Origin: Purshia tridentata
Lineage: Eukaryota > Streptophyta > Magnoliopsida > Rosales > Rosaceae
Direction: 5' to 3'
NCBI GenBank assembly: GCA_003254885.1
Contig: QANT01001501.1
Span: 1 to 64,000 of the forward strand
DNA: 64,000 bases
Position numbers and translations under genes: made by a program. The notes under the pieces were generated by a model. It had not been told where the DNA came from, did no database searches, and saw only the letters and a list, made by a program, of their open reading frames with translations. Position 1 is the stretch's first letter. Each line of letters opens with the position of its first letter. Shown here in pieces: positions 10,692-22,051 of this stretch.

Positions 10692-12335
10692 TTCGACCAC
10701 ATGCCTAATTTTGCAGCTTCTATTCGTGCTTCAACCTTGTTAGTACTAGTCTGCTGGAAGCACGAGGCTTATCCCTGTTCATCTCGCCATTATTTTCATA
10801 TTTTTCCCGAGGATTGAGTTTGTTTTGGATTCTTTTTTCTTTTCTTTACCTTGGATGTTCTGTTTAGCTCTGTTCTTTGGCTTTTTGCTTATTCAGTGGA
10901 TAGATAGGACACATTGCTATCCACCATAAATTCAAAGTAAATTTGTACTACTTTTCAAGTTACCCACTACATTTTAATTGTCAATTTGTAATGTTTCCTT
11001 TTCTTTGTATTATCAGCTGTTTCTATCAATCTAAATTGTTATGCCAGCATTTTTATCCAGTTGCATATCAATTTTATTAGACTCTTGTTCTTTGATTCTT
11101 GAGCTGTGTTAGTTTTTGCTGTCCATGGATTTTTTCGTTCTGGCAATAGTTTAATATTGCCTATGCCTTCTTCCCTCTCGTCAGCTAAGAAGGTGAAGCA
11201 TCATGTAAATGGGTTCATTCGGGCTCACATGTTGAACAAAATCACATCTAAATTAAAATATATAATAAAAAAACATTTCGGGAACAAAAGTCATGGTATT
11301 AAGGATTTTTATTTTCTTGGTGCATTGTGATATTATCAATTTAAACCTTTTTGGGCACTCTCCATCTGGGCTAAGCTTAGCTACTATTAAGGGATGTACC
11401 GTTAGGGGTTGCCATCACTTTTAGCGGCTTGATCTGGTATTACTTTTTATATATAAAGAGAACAGAGAATTGTAGGAATGATCATAAAGATTAAAACAAA
11501 GTAACAAAATTTTTTTTTTCTTACTCTCTAGGTAAGTTAGTTTCGTGGTGGATCTCCTTGCTATGCTAAGTAGATCGGAGACCTTTGTCCATAATTGGGA
11601 TCATTCATTTCCTTCAGCTGTGGTCAATCGATATCGTAGAAATGTTATGAGAATTGGTTGTGTTCGCGGTTGTTATTTGTAAATTTTCCTTTTGTCCAAC
11701 AAACAAAAAGGTGAAGGGCTGATCTCTGAAATTGAGCTTATAGTATCTTCCGGAAATATACATTTATATATTATATATAAAATAGACTTTTCGTGAGTTT
11801 CACCATCGTAATTATGATCTGAGAAAATTAGATGGACTTTTGGGAGGTTATGACTTATGAGCAAACAATATTAGGACAGTGCCCTAAATATTTCTTTGCA
11901 GGTGGGTCTGGGTGTTGTGTGTATAACGACTCAGTGTCTGACTTCATTGACTTAAGCTGATTATTTTCTGTACGTATTTATATACGTATACATCATTTAT
12001 GTATGATCAAATTAGTTTTCATAACCCAGTGCTTGGTGGTTGGGTTCCCCAAGATGTTATGTTTGTTTGTTTGTTTGTAAGCAAGTATCAGGAATCAAGG
12101 AAATTCATTGCTTGGTAGTTGAAGGACCTTGTGGTGTTTGCTTTGCAAGTGAGGGTTGGTTTGAATATGGTGTTCTTTTTATTTGATTTGGTAAGTTTGG
12201 TGGAAAGTAAATGAGTAGTGTAGAAGAAACCATGAGAGAGTTTTTTACTGCACTCTTCTGAAATCATAGTGCACTATAAAAGTCACAAGTTAGTCAATTG
12301 TTGGGGATTCTGAGATAACAGTACTTCTTTTGGCA
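10692..12335. other. beta-COP 3' UTR and EXO70 upstream region
   Basis: No gene was found. The first 800 bases are the parent of the duplicate at 5010-5545. GTTTG repeats occur near 12061-12077. The EXO70 promoter should lie near the end; no clear TATA box was assigned. Confidence 0.5.
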
Positions 12336-14342
12336 ATGGCTGATGTTGAAAGCCTTGGCAATCTCAAAGCTGCCCAACAATTCTTGAAGGCTAGCCTAGA
12401 GAAATCAACAGCTATTTCTTTAAAGCTAGATGAAATTGGGCCAAGGTTGGAAGAGATGAAGCAGAAATTGCCATCTTTGGAAGATGTAATTAGACCCATC
12501 CCCATGCAGAAATGTGGATATTTTGCAATCAGGGACCAAATCAATGGTGCCATTGGCCCTGCTGCTGCTGTTCTGAAAGTCTATGACGTTGTTTGTGAGC
12601 TTGAGAAGTCACTCTCTCTTGAACTATGTTCTGATCTTCCTGCTTATCTTGCAGCCACAAAACGGCTTGAAGAAGCATTGAGATTTCTTGCTGACAATTG
12701 TGGGCTGGCCATTCAGTGGCTGGAGGATATTGTTGAGTTTTTGGAAGGCACTGCTTTTGCCAATGATCAAAGACTCTTGAATGTGAAGAAATCTCTAAGA
12801 ATTCTTCTGGAGTTGCATGCAATTGAGGGGTGTGCTCGTCTTGATGGAGGGATTCTCAATTCTGCATTCAACAAGCTTGAAACTGAATTCAGAAGTCTAT
12901 TGATGAAGAACAGTGGTAGGATTATTTTGTCATCCTCTTCAGTCACACAGACAGTGCCTGTAATTCAAAAGCTTCAAGCCATAGTTGAGAGATTGAACGC
13001 TGCTGATCGGCTTGAAAACTGCATATTGTTGTATGTTGAAGTTCGGGGTTTGAATGCTAGAAGAAGCTTGCAGGCTCTTGATCTGGATTACCTTGAGGTA
13101 CAGATCTCAGAATTTGATGATATGCAAAGCATTGACTCTTACATTGGTCAATGGGGCAAGCATTTGGAGTTGGTTGTGAAGCATCTACTTGAGCTTGAGT
13201 ACAAACTCTGCAACAGTGTCTTTGAGAAGATAGGATCAGATGCTTGGAACCACTGCTTTGCAAGAATTTCTCAAGAGTTCAGACTTATTTCTTTTCTTCG
13301 GTTTGGAAAGAATGCCACCAAGATGAAGAAAGACCCCATCAAGCTCTTGAAGCTATTAGATATATTTTCAGTTTTGGAAAATCTAAGAATGAATTTCAAC
13401 CGGCTCTTCGGTGGGGAGGCCTGCACTGAAATTCAGACCCTGACAAGAGATCTAATCAAGGGAGTAGTCAATGGCGCTTGTGAGATTTTCTGGGAACTTC
13501 CTAGCCAAGTAAAGTTGCAAAGGCAATTTTTGCCTCCTTCAGATGGTGGTATTCCTCAGCTAGTAAGCTTTATAACTAATTACTGTAATCAAATTTTAGG
13601 GGATGACTATAGGCCAAGCTTGAGCCAAGTCTTGCAGATCCATCAAAGTTGGACACCAGATAAGTATGATGATGATCTTTTTTCAAACCAGATTTATACT
13701 ATAATGAAGGAAATTGGGCTAAATTTGGATGCATGGTCCAAGGCCTATGAAGACATCTCACTGTCTTATCTTTTCATGATGAACAATCACTGCCATTTCT
13801 GTCAATTGAAAGGCACCAAGCTTGGGGACATAATGGGAGATTCTTGGTTAGGAGCTCATGAGCAATACAAGGACTACTATGCAGCTCTCTACTTGAGAGA
13901 GAGCTGGGGAAAGCTTCTGCCTCGACTAACCCAAAAGGGTTTAATTTCACCTCCCGTTGGGAGATCAGCAAGTGATCATCATCAGGAGTCTGAAAAGAAG
14001 AGGCTCAAGGCATTCACTGAGGCCTTTGATGAAAGGTACAAGAAGCACTCCAACTGGGTCATATCAGATGAAAGCTTGAGGCACAAGGTATGTCAGATTT
14101 TGGTGCAGGCAATTGTACCTGTTTATAGGAGCTACTTGCAAAAGTATGGGGTTTTGGTTGGACAAGAAGCAAGTGGTAGTAAGCATGTGAAGCACACCCC
14201 ACAAAGCTTGGAGAATATGCTCAGCTCTCTGTTTCAGCCCCACAAGCTTAGGAAGCATTGCAGCATCAAAGATATGCGCTTTATTGGTAAACTGAAAGAT
14301 GTTGTGACCAATCAGTTTCGTGTAACTCTTACAGCAATGTGA
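12336..14342 (+). CDS. EXO70: Exocyst subunit EXO70 family protein (G/I-like)
   Basis: A single-exon gene for 668 residues, beginning at ATG 12336 (MADVESLGN). Exo70 proteins tether secretory vesicles to the plasma membrane by binding phosphoinositides and other exocyst subunits. Family landmarks are visible: the N-terminal segment ending in SLEDVIRPI, the FLADNCGLAIQWLEDI block, ALDLDYLEVQISEF, DPIKLLKLLDIF, IQTLTRDLIKGV, the core GTKLGDIMGDSWL, and the C-terminal IVPVYRSYLQKYG with QSLENMLSSLFQP. Length fits the family (about 630-700). The sequence resembles the clade containing EXO70G and the mycorrhiza-associated EXO70I more than EXO70A1; that assignment is from memory and needs a tree. 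A frameshifted inverted copy lies at 3050-4214, and a 67-bp fragment of this gene at 5550-5616. Confidence 0.92.
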   Translation: MADVESLGNLKAAQQFLKASLEKSTAISLKLDEIGPRLEEMKQKLPSLEDVIRPIPMQKCGYFAIRDQINGAIGPAAAVLKVYDVVCELEKSLSLELCSDLPAYLAATKRLEEALRFLADNCGLAIQWLEDIVEFLEGTAFANDQRLLNVKKSLRILLELHAIEGCARLDGGILNSAFNKLETEFRSLLMKNSGRIILSSSSVTQTVPVIQKLQAIVERLNAADRLENCILLYVEVRGLNARRSLQALDLDYLEVQISEFDDMQSIDSYIGQWGKHLELVVKHLLELEYKLCNSVFEKIGSDAWNHCFARISQEFRLISFLRFGKNATKMKKDPIKLLKLLDIFSVLENLRMNFNRLFGGEACTEIQTLTRDLIKGVVNGACEIFWELPSQVKLQRQFLPPSDGGIPQLVSFITNYCNQILGDDYRPSLSQVLQIHQSWTPDKYDDDLFSNQIYTIMKEIGLNLDAWSKAYEDISLSYLFMMNNHCHFCQLKGTKLGDIMGDSWLGAHEQYKDYYAALYLRESWGKLLPRLTQKGLISPPVGRSASDHHQESEKKRLKAFTEAFDERYKKHSNWVISDESLRHKVCQILVQAIVPVYRSYLQKYGVLVGQEASGSKHVKHTPQSLENMLSSLFQPHKLRKHCSIKDMRFIGKLKDVVTNQFRVTLTAM

Positions 14343-15348
14343 CTTTTTATGCTATTTTTTAGTTAGTTAGCCCTGTGCTCATATTGTATTTAATCTAAGT
14401 GCCTGATCAATATGAAAGGTACTGTATTTATTAATTATGGAAGATACTCCACTAAGAACTTAAATCATTTGCTTACCAAAAAAAAAAGAGAGCACTTGAT
14501 CATTTGCTGCCATTTTTCTGTGGGGTACAAGATATTTATGCATGTTCATCAGCTTCTGCAAAGTGCCACTTGGTTCATCAATTGAGTGCACTTGATTTCA
14601 TTTTCTATTATTGTCCCTCGCTTTTTTACCCAAGATGGTATGGTGGCAGACTGTCAGGTCCGTTATTTTTCTTTAATTTTGAAAAGGACTCTTGCTTTTA
14701 TTTTAAGTTAATATGACTTTTTCGAGAGAATAAGTTAATATGACTTTTTTGAAGGAATAAGTTAATATGACTTCGACGCTTCAGCAATATCCTAACTATT
14801 TCTTGACAAGGACATTCTCCCATTTAGATCGAGAATGAAGAATGGGGGGTCGAATGGGTTTAATTATTTGTGTACAAATTATGTCGATGAGGTGAACAAA
14901 AGTTGCTAATCAATACATGACATCCTCATCTGAAAATCCGAAATTACCTGCAAAGCAATTGCTGAACAATGTAAACCGTCAAATCATTTTTACAAACGAA
15001 CAAAGTAATCTTTGTTGTGCGGCTGTGCGGCTGTGAAAACTCTAAACATGCCAAAGGAGCTTCTATGGTATATCCTCAAGAGTCGAGAGGAAGAAAAGGC
15101 ATGCCGACATTCCTAGTTGATTCGACCCAAAAATAATAAAAAAAGAAAACAGCCTCCAAATGTTTAGACGTAGTAGATTTTCTAGATCAAGCTAATCTCC
15201 TCCTAACTTCCATATATCTAGCACAGTATAGTTAATATCTACTTTCCAGACCAAAAGAAAGCAAAAGAGTAAAGTACTACTTTAATCAGCTGTATGATAT
15301 CCCAATGATGATATTCTGAAAACTAAGTGCTTGCAGTTGCAGGGGGAT
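14343..15348. other. Intergenic with a 33-bp tandem repeat
   Basis: No gene was seen. Around 14704-14775 a unit of about 30-33 bp beginning TAAGTTAATATGACTT occurs three times with small changes. The rest is AT-rich and holds the 3' flanks of the convergent EXO70 and RRM genes. Confidence 0.6.
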
Positions 15349-18300
15349 CTATTGATGAAGTATTCCCTTCTGCGTGTGAGCTAGAAGGATGTTGTTCGTG
15401 GGCAGAAGAGAGGACGCTCCTTCAACACTAGCTTGGGCTGATGGTTCTGATGGATCCTTGTCGTGCCCTCTCTGCCATTTTAGATTAGAGCTCAAATGGT
15501 GTGGCTTGTTGAGGATAACATTTCTGTTTCCATGTGGTACACATGCATGGAAAGCCTTCCTGGCAAGCTGGGTTGGTGCAGCTGATGCCACCGGAGCTAC
15601 TTCTGATTTCCTTAGCACCTATACAAAAAGTATACAAGTGGAAAGAAAAAGAAAATATCAATATTAAGATCCTAGCCTGTAGAATATTGTTGTCAGTTAT
15701 CGAAAGGTGAATCTCAAACTTAAAAACTAAGATCCTTGTGACTAAAAGATCTGCAACCATCTTGTCCCCATTTTTATTTTTGGTTTCCCAACTTTTTTTC
15801 TTTTAGTACCACATCAATAACCTAATTGACCACCCTTTGAGATAAGGAATTGCTCACCTTCACAGTCCTTGAATAAAATGTTGTCCCACTCAGTGCCACT
15901 GCTTTGTCAACAGACTCCTCGCTAGCAAAAGTAACATAAGCAGACCTACAAATATAACTGTCATGAACTCCCAGACCCAATCATAAACATACAAACGGAA
16001 TGTACTTGTCAGTAACCATAATAGAATATATGACTAAGTGAATGTTACCCTTTTGGCTTAGCAGTTACTATGTCTGTCAGAATCACCACATTTACAACCA
16101 CTCCACACTTGGCAAAGTGCAATGACAAAGCTTCTCTAGTTGCTGAAAAATGTACCTGTTTTTTTTTTTAAACAGTGTATGGTAAGCTTATGAGATGCTT
16201 GGAAAAAAAAAATGCAGAATTTTAAAAAGTTATATTTAAGTAGAAGGAATTATAGCAATCTTCATGGAATTTAATCTGAACACTTTGCACTTCATTGAAC
16301 TTACATTTGTTACTAATATAGTTCTTGACTCAAAATTTTCCTTTAATACACCTGAAAATGCACAAGTGCATTAGAAGTTAGAACTTAGATTCCAACAAGA
16401 AGTCAAGCTTTTGGGCATAATAATGATTGCCAGTTACTAAAACTAGATTAATCAAGAGAGGAAAAATATGCATTCTGAATGAGTAAGAATAGAAGAAATA
16501 ATAGAGACAGTGATTATAGGTTCTGATTAATGTTAATGCTAACATATTCATAGCATTTTCGTGTTTCTAAGAAAGTTTTAATTTCTTTAAAGATTTTGAA
16601 AAATCCTCAACAATGCACACAATCAGATTAGGACTCTATTGTGTATAATCCTCTTCGTAGTTTTGTGCTTTCATCCTATGCAAAGGTAATTGACGAAGTT
16701 CCATGCACACACACTATTAAACTATCATGAAAACACCATCAGAATAGTTTCATTCTCTCACAACACATCCACCCAACATCAACTGCCCACCTACTTTTTC
16801 TTACTGAAACATACATCAGTTTCTAGTTCTGGACGAAATTGAAAGCATTTATAAGTAGAAACAAATTTCATACTTTAGCAAATTGGTCCAAGTTATAGAG
16901 AGGCTTTACCAGAATTCAACAAATGATTTCCATCTTTTTTTTCTATCTCCATCTGCTTTGACTGAAGCTTTGACATTTCCATTTCAATTTGATGCAATCT
17001 TTGTTTCACATCAAGCACTTCCTGGGGGAAAAAAATTCAAAACTTCAGCATTGTTACCAACCCATTCAAGAAGAGAAGGGAAGTTGATTCTTAAACTCTA
17101 TTCTATCGCATAATTCAATCCTCATAGATAGCACAGAGGTTAGTAGTAACCTGTTCTTTTCTTTCTAATAAACCATGATCTATCAGGAAGAGGACATACC
17201 AACACCAGTTTTTGAGTATTCTTCAAACCATTTTTGGTCAAGTTTGATTTCTTGGAATCCTGTGAGATATCCTTGTATTGAGGACCCATGTTCCCCTCAT
17301 CCACCAAAGAAACTGAATCAGTACTAGGGTCTGTACTGATTTCACCAAAGAGCCTCTTCCGTCCAATATTATTTGCAATAAGAGGTTCACTCACTGCCTC
17401 CAATTTCTCCGCCTCAACAGGGTAACTGTAAAACCTATTCTTACCAAGAGCAGGAACTTCAGAATTTCTCTTTGGAAGTGCTAATGCAAGCTGGTTTTGG
17501 ACTTTGTCTTCTTGCTTCTTATGGCCAACACCATAAAAGTCAACACTCTTTTGCCTTACAGATATGTCATCACATGGCTTGCCCAGTCTATCCCAAACAC
17601 TACCCCGAGATTTTTCACTATATAGAGATCCTATCCGTACAAATCTTGGTGGCAGACTACTTCCTAAACTGTTACTGGCACCAATATGTTTAGAAGAAGG
17701 CCCTGCATGAGGAAACCAAGAAAGAGTTCAACATGATTAGCCCATAAGCAAAGGAAAGTTACATAACATCTATAAACAGGCAATTATACATACATATGCA
17801 CACATTTACATATTTAAAATTTCTAAGCACGTATTTAGGTAATCTGGCATGGTACCTAATATGGAGAATTGTGTATTCTTAGACACAGCCTCTCTTTTTG
17901 GTAAATGTAAAAGCTCTTTAGGCAGTCCACAGCATTTGTGATTGACAATCTGCTTTACAAGAAGAAAATTCTGAACTTACAAAGGGAAAATTTGTTTAAA
18001 ATCACTGAGAGCATGATTTAAACAGTTTAATCATCCAACCTGGTTAATTTTGCTTTTAGACTGAGTGCTTTGATCTTTCTCACCATTGATATTTTCAGTT
18101 GCAATAACTCTTCTCAAAATTTCATTTCTGGATGTCTGTGACAATACTGTCTTTCTATTCACCTCACTCAAAGGGCCTGAAAAAGAGGGACAGTCTTGAG
18201 AGCCTTTAGCTCCTTTCATAGCATTAGAAGAAACAGGATCACAGGCAGGAGTTGGCAAGTGGTTGGTCTTATCATCTTTCATCTGCCAAGGGCAACTATA

Positions 18301-19863
18301 TTAAAGAATCCTCCTAAAACTTTATCATGTATAAAGAAATAAACTCGGATAACTGTTAGTACCAATAGTTCAGCACGGCCAGTAGAATGACTCTGGGGAT
18401 TAATGTAAGCAACTTCATTTATATATAATAAGCCACTGTCAGTAGAAGAGTGACCAGCATATTCCAAGAGAAGACTCCATAACCTACATAGACAGATAAG
18501 CTGAAATTATTTTTAGCCATCCTCACATGTTTAGCAATGAGACAAAGAAATACACTGCACAAAAAGAAAACTCAAATCAGCAGTTTTCTTAGTCTTATAC
18601 AAATTTACACAAGCATGTTGGAAATCATTACAAGCACCAAAACCGATGCGTTTAATTTCTGACAGGTTCCAGATTTTTTGCTTTTAAAATGTAAGTGGCC
18701 TTTATTTAGAAGACAATAAAAGAATATTAAGAGCTGGGAGGGGGGGCATTGCCAAAGATGTACAGGTAATTTTATAACTGAAAACAAAATCGAAAGCACA
18801 TAAATAAATGCTACATTTTACCCAATGGTATTAAAGTGATTATTTATGTTTTCAAAATTGAGTTAGCTTGATAAAGAAGGTAGTTACAACTAGTCAAGAG
18901 AGTTTAAAAATCAGGGTACCAGGATACAAATTCTACACTCCTCTTGCCAAGAAATGCCTCTAAATCATCTCTTGCCTGATATTGATGCTTTCCATTACAA
19001 ACCAGCACCGTAATATACTCCTAAAATCATAAAAAAATTACTCAGTGAAATTCATCAAGAAGCAATTTGACCATACCACATTAAATTTTGTTACCTAGAA
19101 GAGAGTGAATAACCATGCACATGCATTTAAACATGAAGTTTCAAATCCAGTTTAACAACATGAAAAAATAGATAAATTACATTGGACACACTATAGAAAT
19201 CGACTAGTATTCAATGTTGAAGTAGCAAACCCAATTCCTTTTCTACTTCTCGTAACTCTGTTGAAATTAGCGTACATAAATTATACACTTATAGTGTCAA
19301 AATCTGAAATCTGAAGAAAAGAGAATCGGCGCAGTCACATTGGCCAAGTGATTGCAATTGTTTGAACTCTTAATACTCCTACACTATCAGAGGACATGAT
19401 TTCTTCTTGTACACTCAACTTCTTTCGATTACAGGAGAAGCTATGTAAGCTCTTTCTCTCTCTTAAATATATACACAGTGCACGTAACTCTGAGACTAAT
19501 AACTTCAATTCAAATACTTAAGGTTAATTAATTAGTCAGCATGCAATTCTCCTAGCAATTAGCAGCACGAAACATAGCGTAAAATGTTAATATTCTTTGT
19601 CTACATTTTCTCAGCAACCAAACTAAGAGTTATCAAAGTGAATTACACACACATTTTCCCGAAGCATCAATTTATTTCTTTAAACAGACTCAGAAAATGG
19701 AAATAAACATTGAAAAGGATGAGAAAATTACAGCGAGGACGTCGTCTCTGTAGTCGGAGAGAAATTCAAGAAGCTTTCGGGAAATGGAGGATTTGAGCTT
19801 CGAAGCCAAACGTGAATTCGCGTGGATCTTGAAGGACTTAGGGTTCTCGGAGAAAATATCCAT
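15349..19863 (-). CDS. Nab2/ZC3H14-like N-terminal domain plus RRM protein
   Basis: Probable nuclear mRNA-binding protein of 605 residues. Eleven exons on the minus strand: 19732-19863, 18920-19020, 18363-18483, 18040-18282, 17856-17949, 17200-17702, 16910-17021, 16305-16351, 16049-16155, 15858-15945, 15349-15618. All introns are GT-AG and the phases close exactly. Residues 1-100 resemble the PWI-like N-terminal fold of Nab2/ZC3H14 poly(A)-RNA factors (RDDVLAEYITVLVCNGKHQY, then DDLEAFLGKRSVEFVSWLW). A long Ser/Lys-rich linker follows. A short coiled coil (exon 7, about 399-430) precedes an RRM at about 444-516 with RNP2-like ILVTNV and RNP1-like KGSAYVTF. No CCCH fingers are present, so the RRM appears to supply RNA binding. 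The 47-nt exon 8 completes RNP2 and is easy to miss. Confidence 0.85.
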
Positions 19864-22051
19864 GGCGAAATGCCGTTTCGTCGTTTCGTTTGCTCTCTCT
19901 TCTCTTCGCGCTCTCACTCACTCCCAATTCTTTTCGCAACCCATCAGTGACTGAAGGAGCCAGTGATGCTTATGACTGAACGCTGGTCGCGTTAGTTTTT
20001 ACCCTTTTTTGACCGTAAATTTTTAATGTAAAGTAATAAAAAGTCTATTTTCAAAAAATTTAATAAAAATTAATAAATAATTCTACTGACTACTGCCGTA
20101 CTGCGTTTTTTTTTTTTTGGGTCGAATCATTTTGTTAGGGGCTTCAAGAATAGGTACATAACACATTATTTCTTCAATAAAAACACAAGCACATGTATAC
20201 CCAAAAAAAACACAACTAACCCTTTTTATATCATATTTAAATTTATATCTTTAGGTTTTGCACCTTAATGCATTTAGCATTCATACCTTATTGCACCAAC
20301 AACTGTATCAATTTAAACTTTAAAGTAGAATCATAATAATGTGTAAAAGTTATATAGTTAATTGAAGAAGAAAACATTAGTATACCTTTAGACATCTCAT
20401 TTTGTACCTTGATATATGATTGTTTAAACCTTGTTACACCTTAATTATACTCTTCAAACTAAACTTGTAATTAATAGTGTGTGAAAGTTTCAACAACAAT
20501 ACTCTTCTTGTACCATATGAAAAAATGGAATGGCTAAGCTAATTGTTTTTTTTTCTTTAGTGACAAGTTTTTATTGAAATTTTAACATAGTCTTATTTGT
20601 TGTTCTTATTTCCTACATTGCACAACCAGTTAAATATTCAAACACAAAATTAAACAACCACAAATTGAAAATAAAAATAAAAATTGATAGAGTATATAGG
20701 ACAAGGGTTGGTAAATATTCTTTCTAACATACATTCTTTTAGTTTTTACCCCAAAATTAAAATGGCCTCTGCAATAAATTTACTCCCAAATTAAAACCCA
20801 AACTTAAACCCTAAGGTTTCCAATTAGAACCATAAATTTAAGCTTCAAATTTGATCCCTACATTTAAACCATAAATGAAACCTAAAACTAATATTTTAGT
20901 TAAACTTTTATTTCATCAATCATCAATTCAAATATTCTAGTTAAACTTTTATTTCATCAATCATCAATTCATTATTAATTAAGAAAAAAAAACTAAAGGA
21001 ATAGAAGAGAAATGGCTCAAATTTGTGAGTCATTGGAATTTGGAAGTGTTGGATATCATTAAGTAATGGATTTTGTTTAAATAACAATGATCTTGAGAAT
21101 CCAGCCAATTTCCCTTGAATTTTATGGATTCTATAAAAATTCATTAAAATTCTTTGGCGAGGACACCCTCCTTAATTTAGAAGACATAGTTTAAAACATA
21201 ATCTATGGTTACGTAAGACATAGTTTAAGACATAGGCCACTTTTCTATCATAGATGCTTGAGGCCTCAAGCATTCTTTTTTACTATATACATTTAAATAG
21301 GTTACGTAACCAGAAAATTAGTTCATTGGTAAATATATGTCTCAACATATAAGTCATATATGTACAAAAAAATATATTCATATTATGTTTAGTTTGCTTA
21401 ACGCGTAATCTCAATTCATAAGCCCGTACAAATGCAAATATTTGGATAACTGAACCTGATCGCTATGAGAGGCTTATTATCTTACTTATTTTGTTAATTA
21501 AATGTATATGTTCATGTTGTGTGTGTACTATCTGTCTGCTTATGGAAAGATATACACACCTGATCGACACAATACGACGAACTCTAATAAGAATAATTTA
21601 TAGAATACATTTATCTTTTTTTATGATAACGATCGACTATATATATTTTCAATTAAATCCCCACACAGTGAATCTGGCGTAGCAAAAGATTGCTCCTAAT
21701 TAAAGCCAAATGCAGAGAATTGAATAATTAAATTAGTCAGTGGAGTCAAATTTGCAAAGAAATTCCATTTACTCAGCAAAATGGGGCAAAGTGCAGAGAA
21801 TTGAAGGCGTAGTTAAGATTTTGAACTTTTAATGAGATTCTATGAATAATCCCAAGATTTTTTCATATAAGATTCTAGGAAGAACAATCACTATTTTTTA
21901 TGAAAAATAAGTAGTGGATTATTTAATTAATGCATAAATATCTGTATTTTAAATTCACTAATCTAACTCTATAAATAAAACCCAACTTGAAATTTTCCCA
22001 CTCATAGCAAGTCGAGGCAATTCAATTCAATTTTTACATAAACAAGACTGC
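19864..22051. promoter_or_regulatory. Divergent upstream region of the RRM and UGT genes
   Basis: About 2.2 kb of very AT-rich DNA between two genes transcribed away from each other. A 30-bp tandem duplicate (tagttaaacttttatttcat) occurs at about 20897-20960. CTATAAATAAA at about 21969-21979 is a good TATA box for the UGT gene about 70-80 bp upstream of its ATG. No other gene was seen. Confidence 0.5.
21969..21979 (+). promoter_or_regulatory. TATA box for the UGT90A-like gene
   Basis: CTATAAATAAA lies about 75 bp upstream of the ATG at 22052, in a position that would leave a short 5' leader. The match to the plant TATA consensus is good. No transcript data are available. Confidence 0.5.

Noticed and set aside
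15485-15760. Minus-strand ORF overlapping the last exon of the RRM gene
   Set aside because: Runs in another frame across an intron; the true exon starts at 15618 in the frame that continues the RRM.
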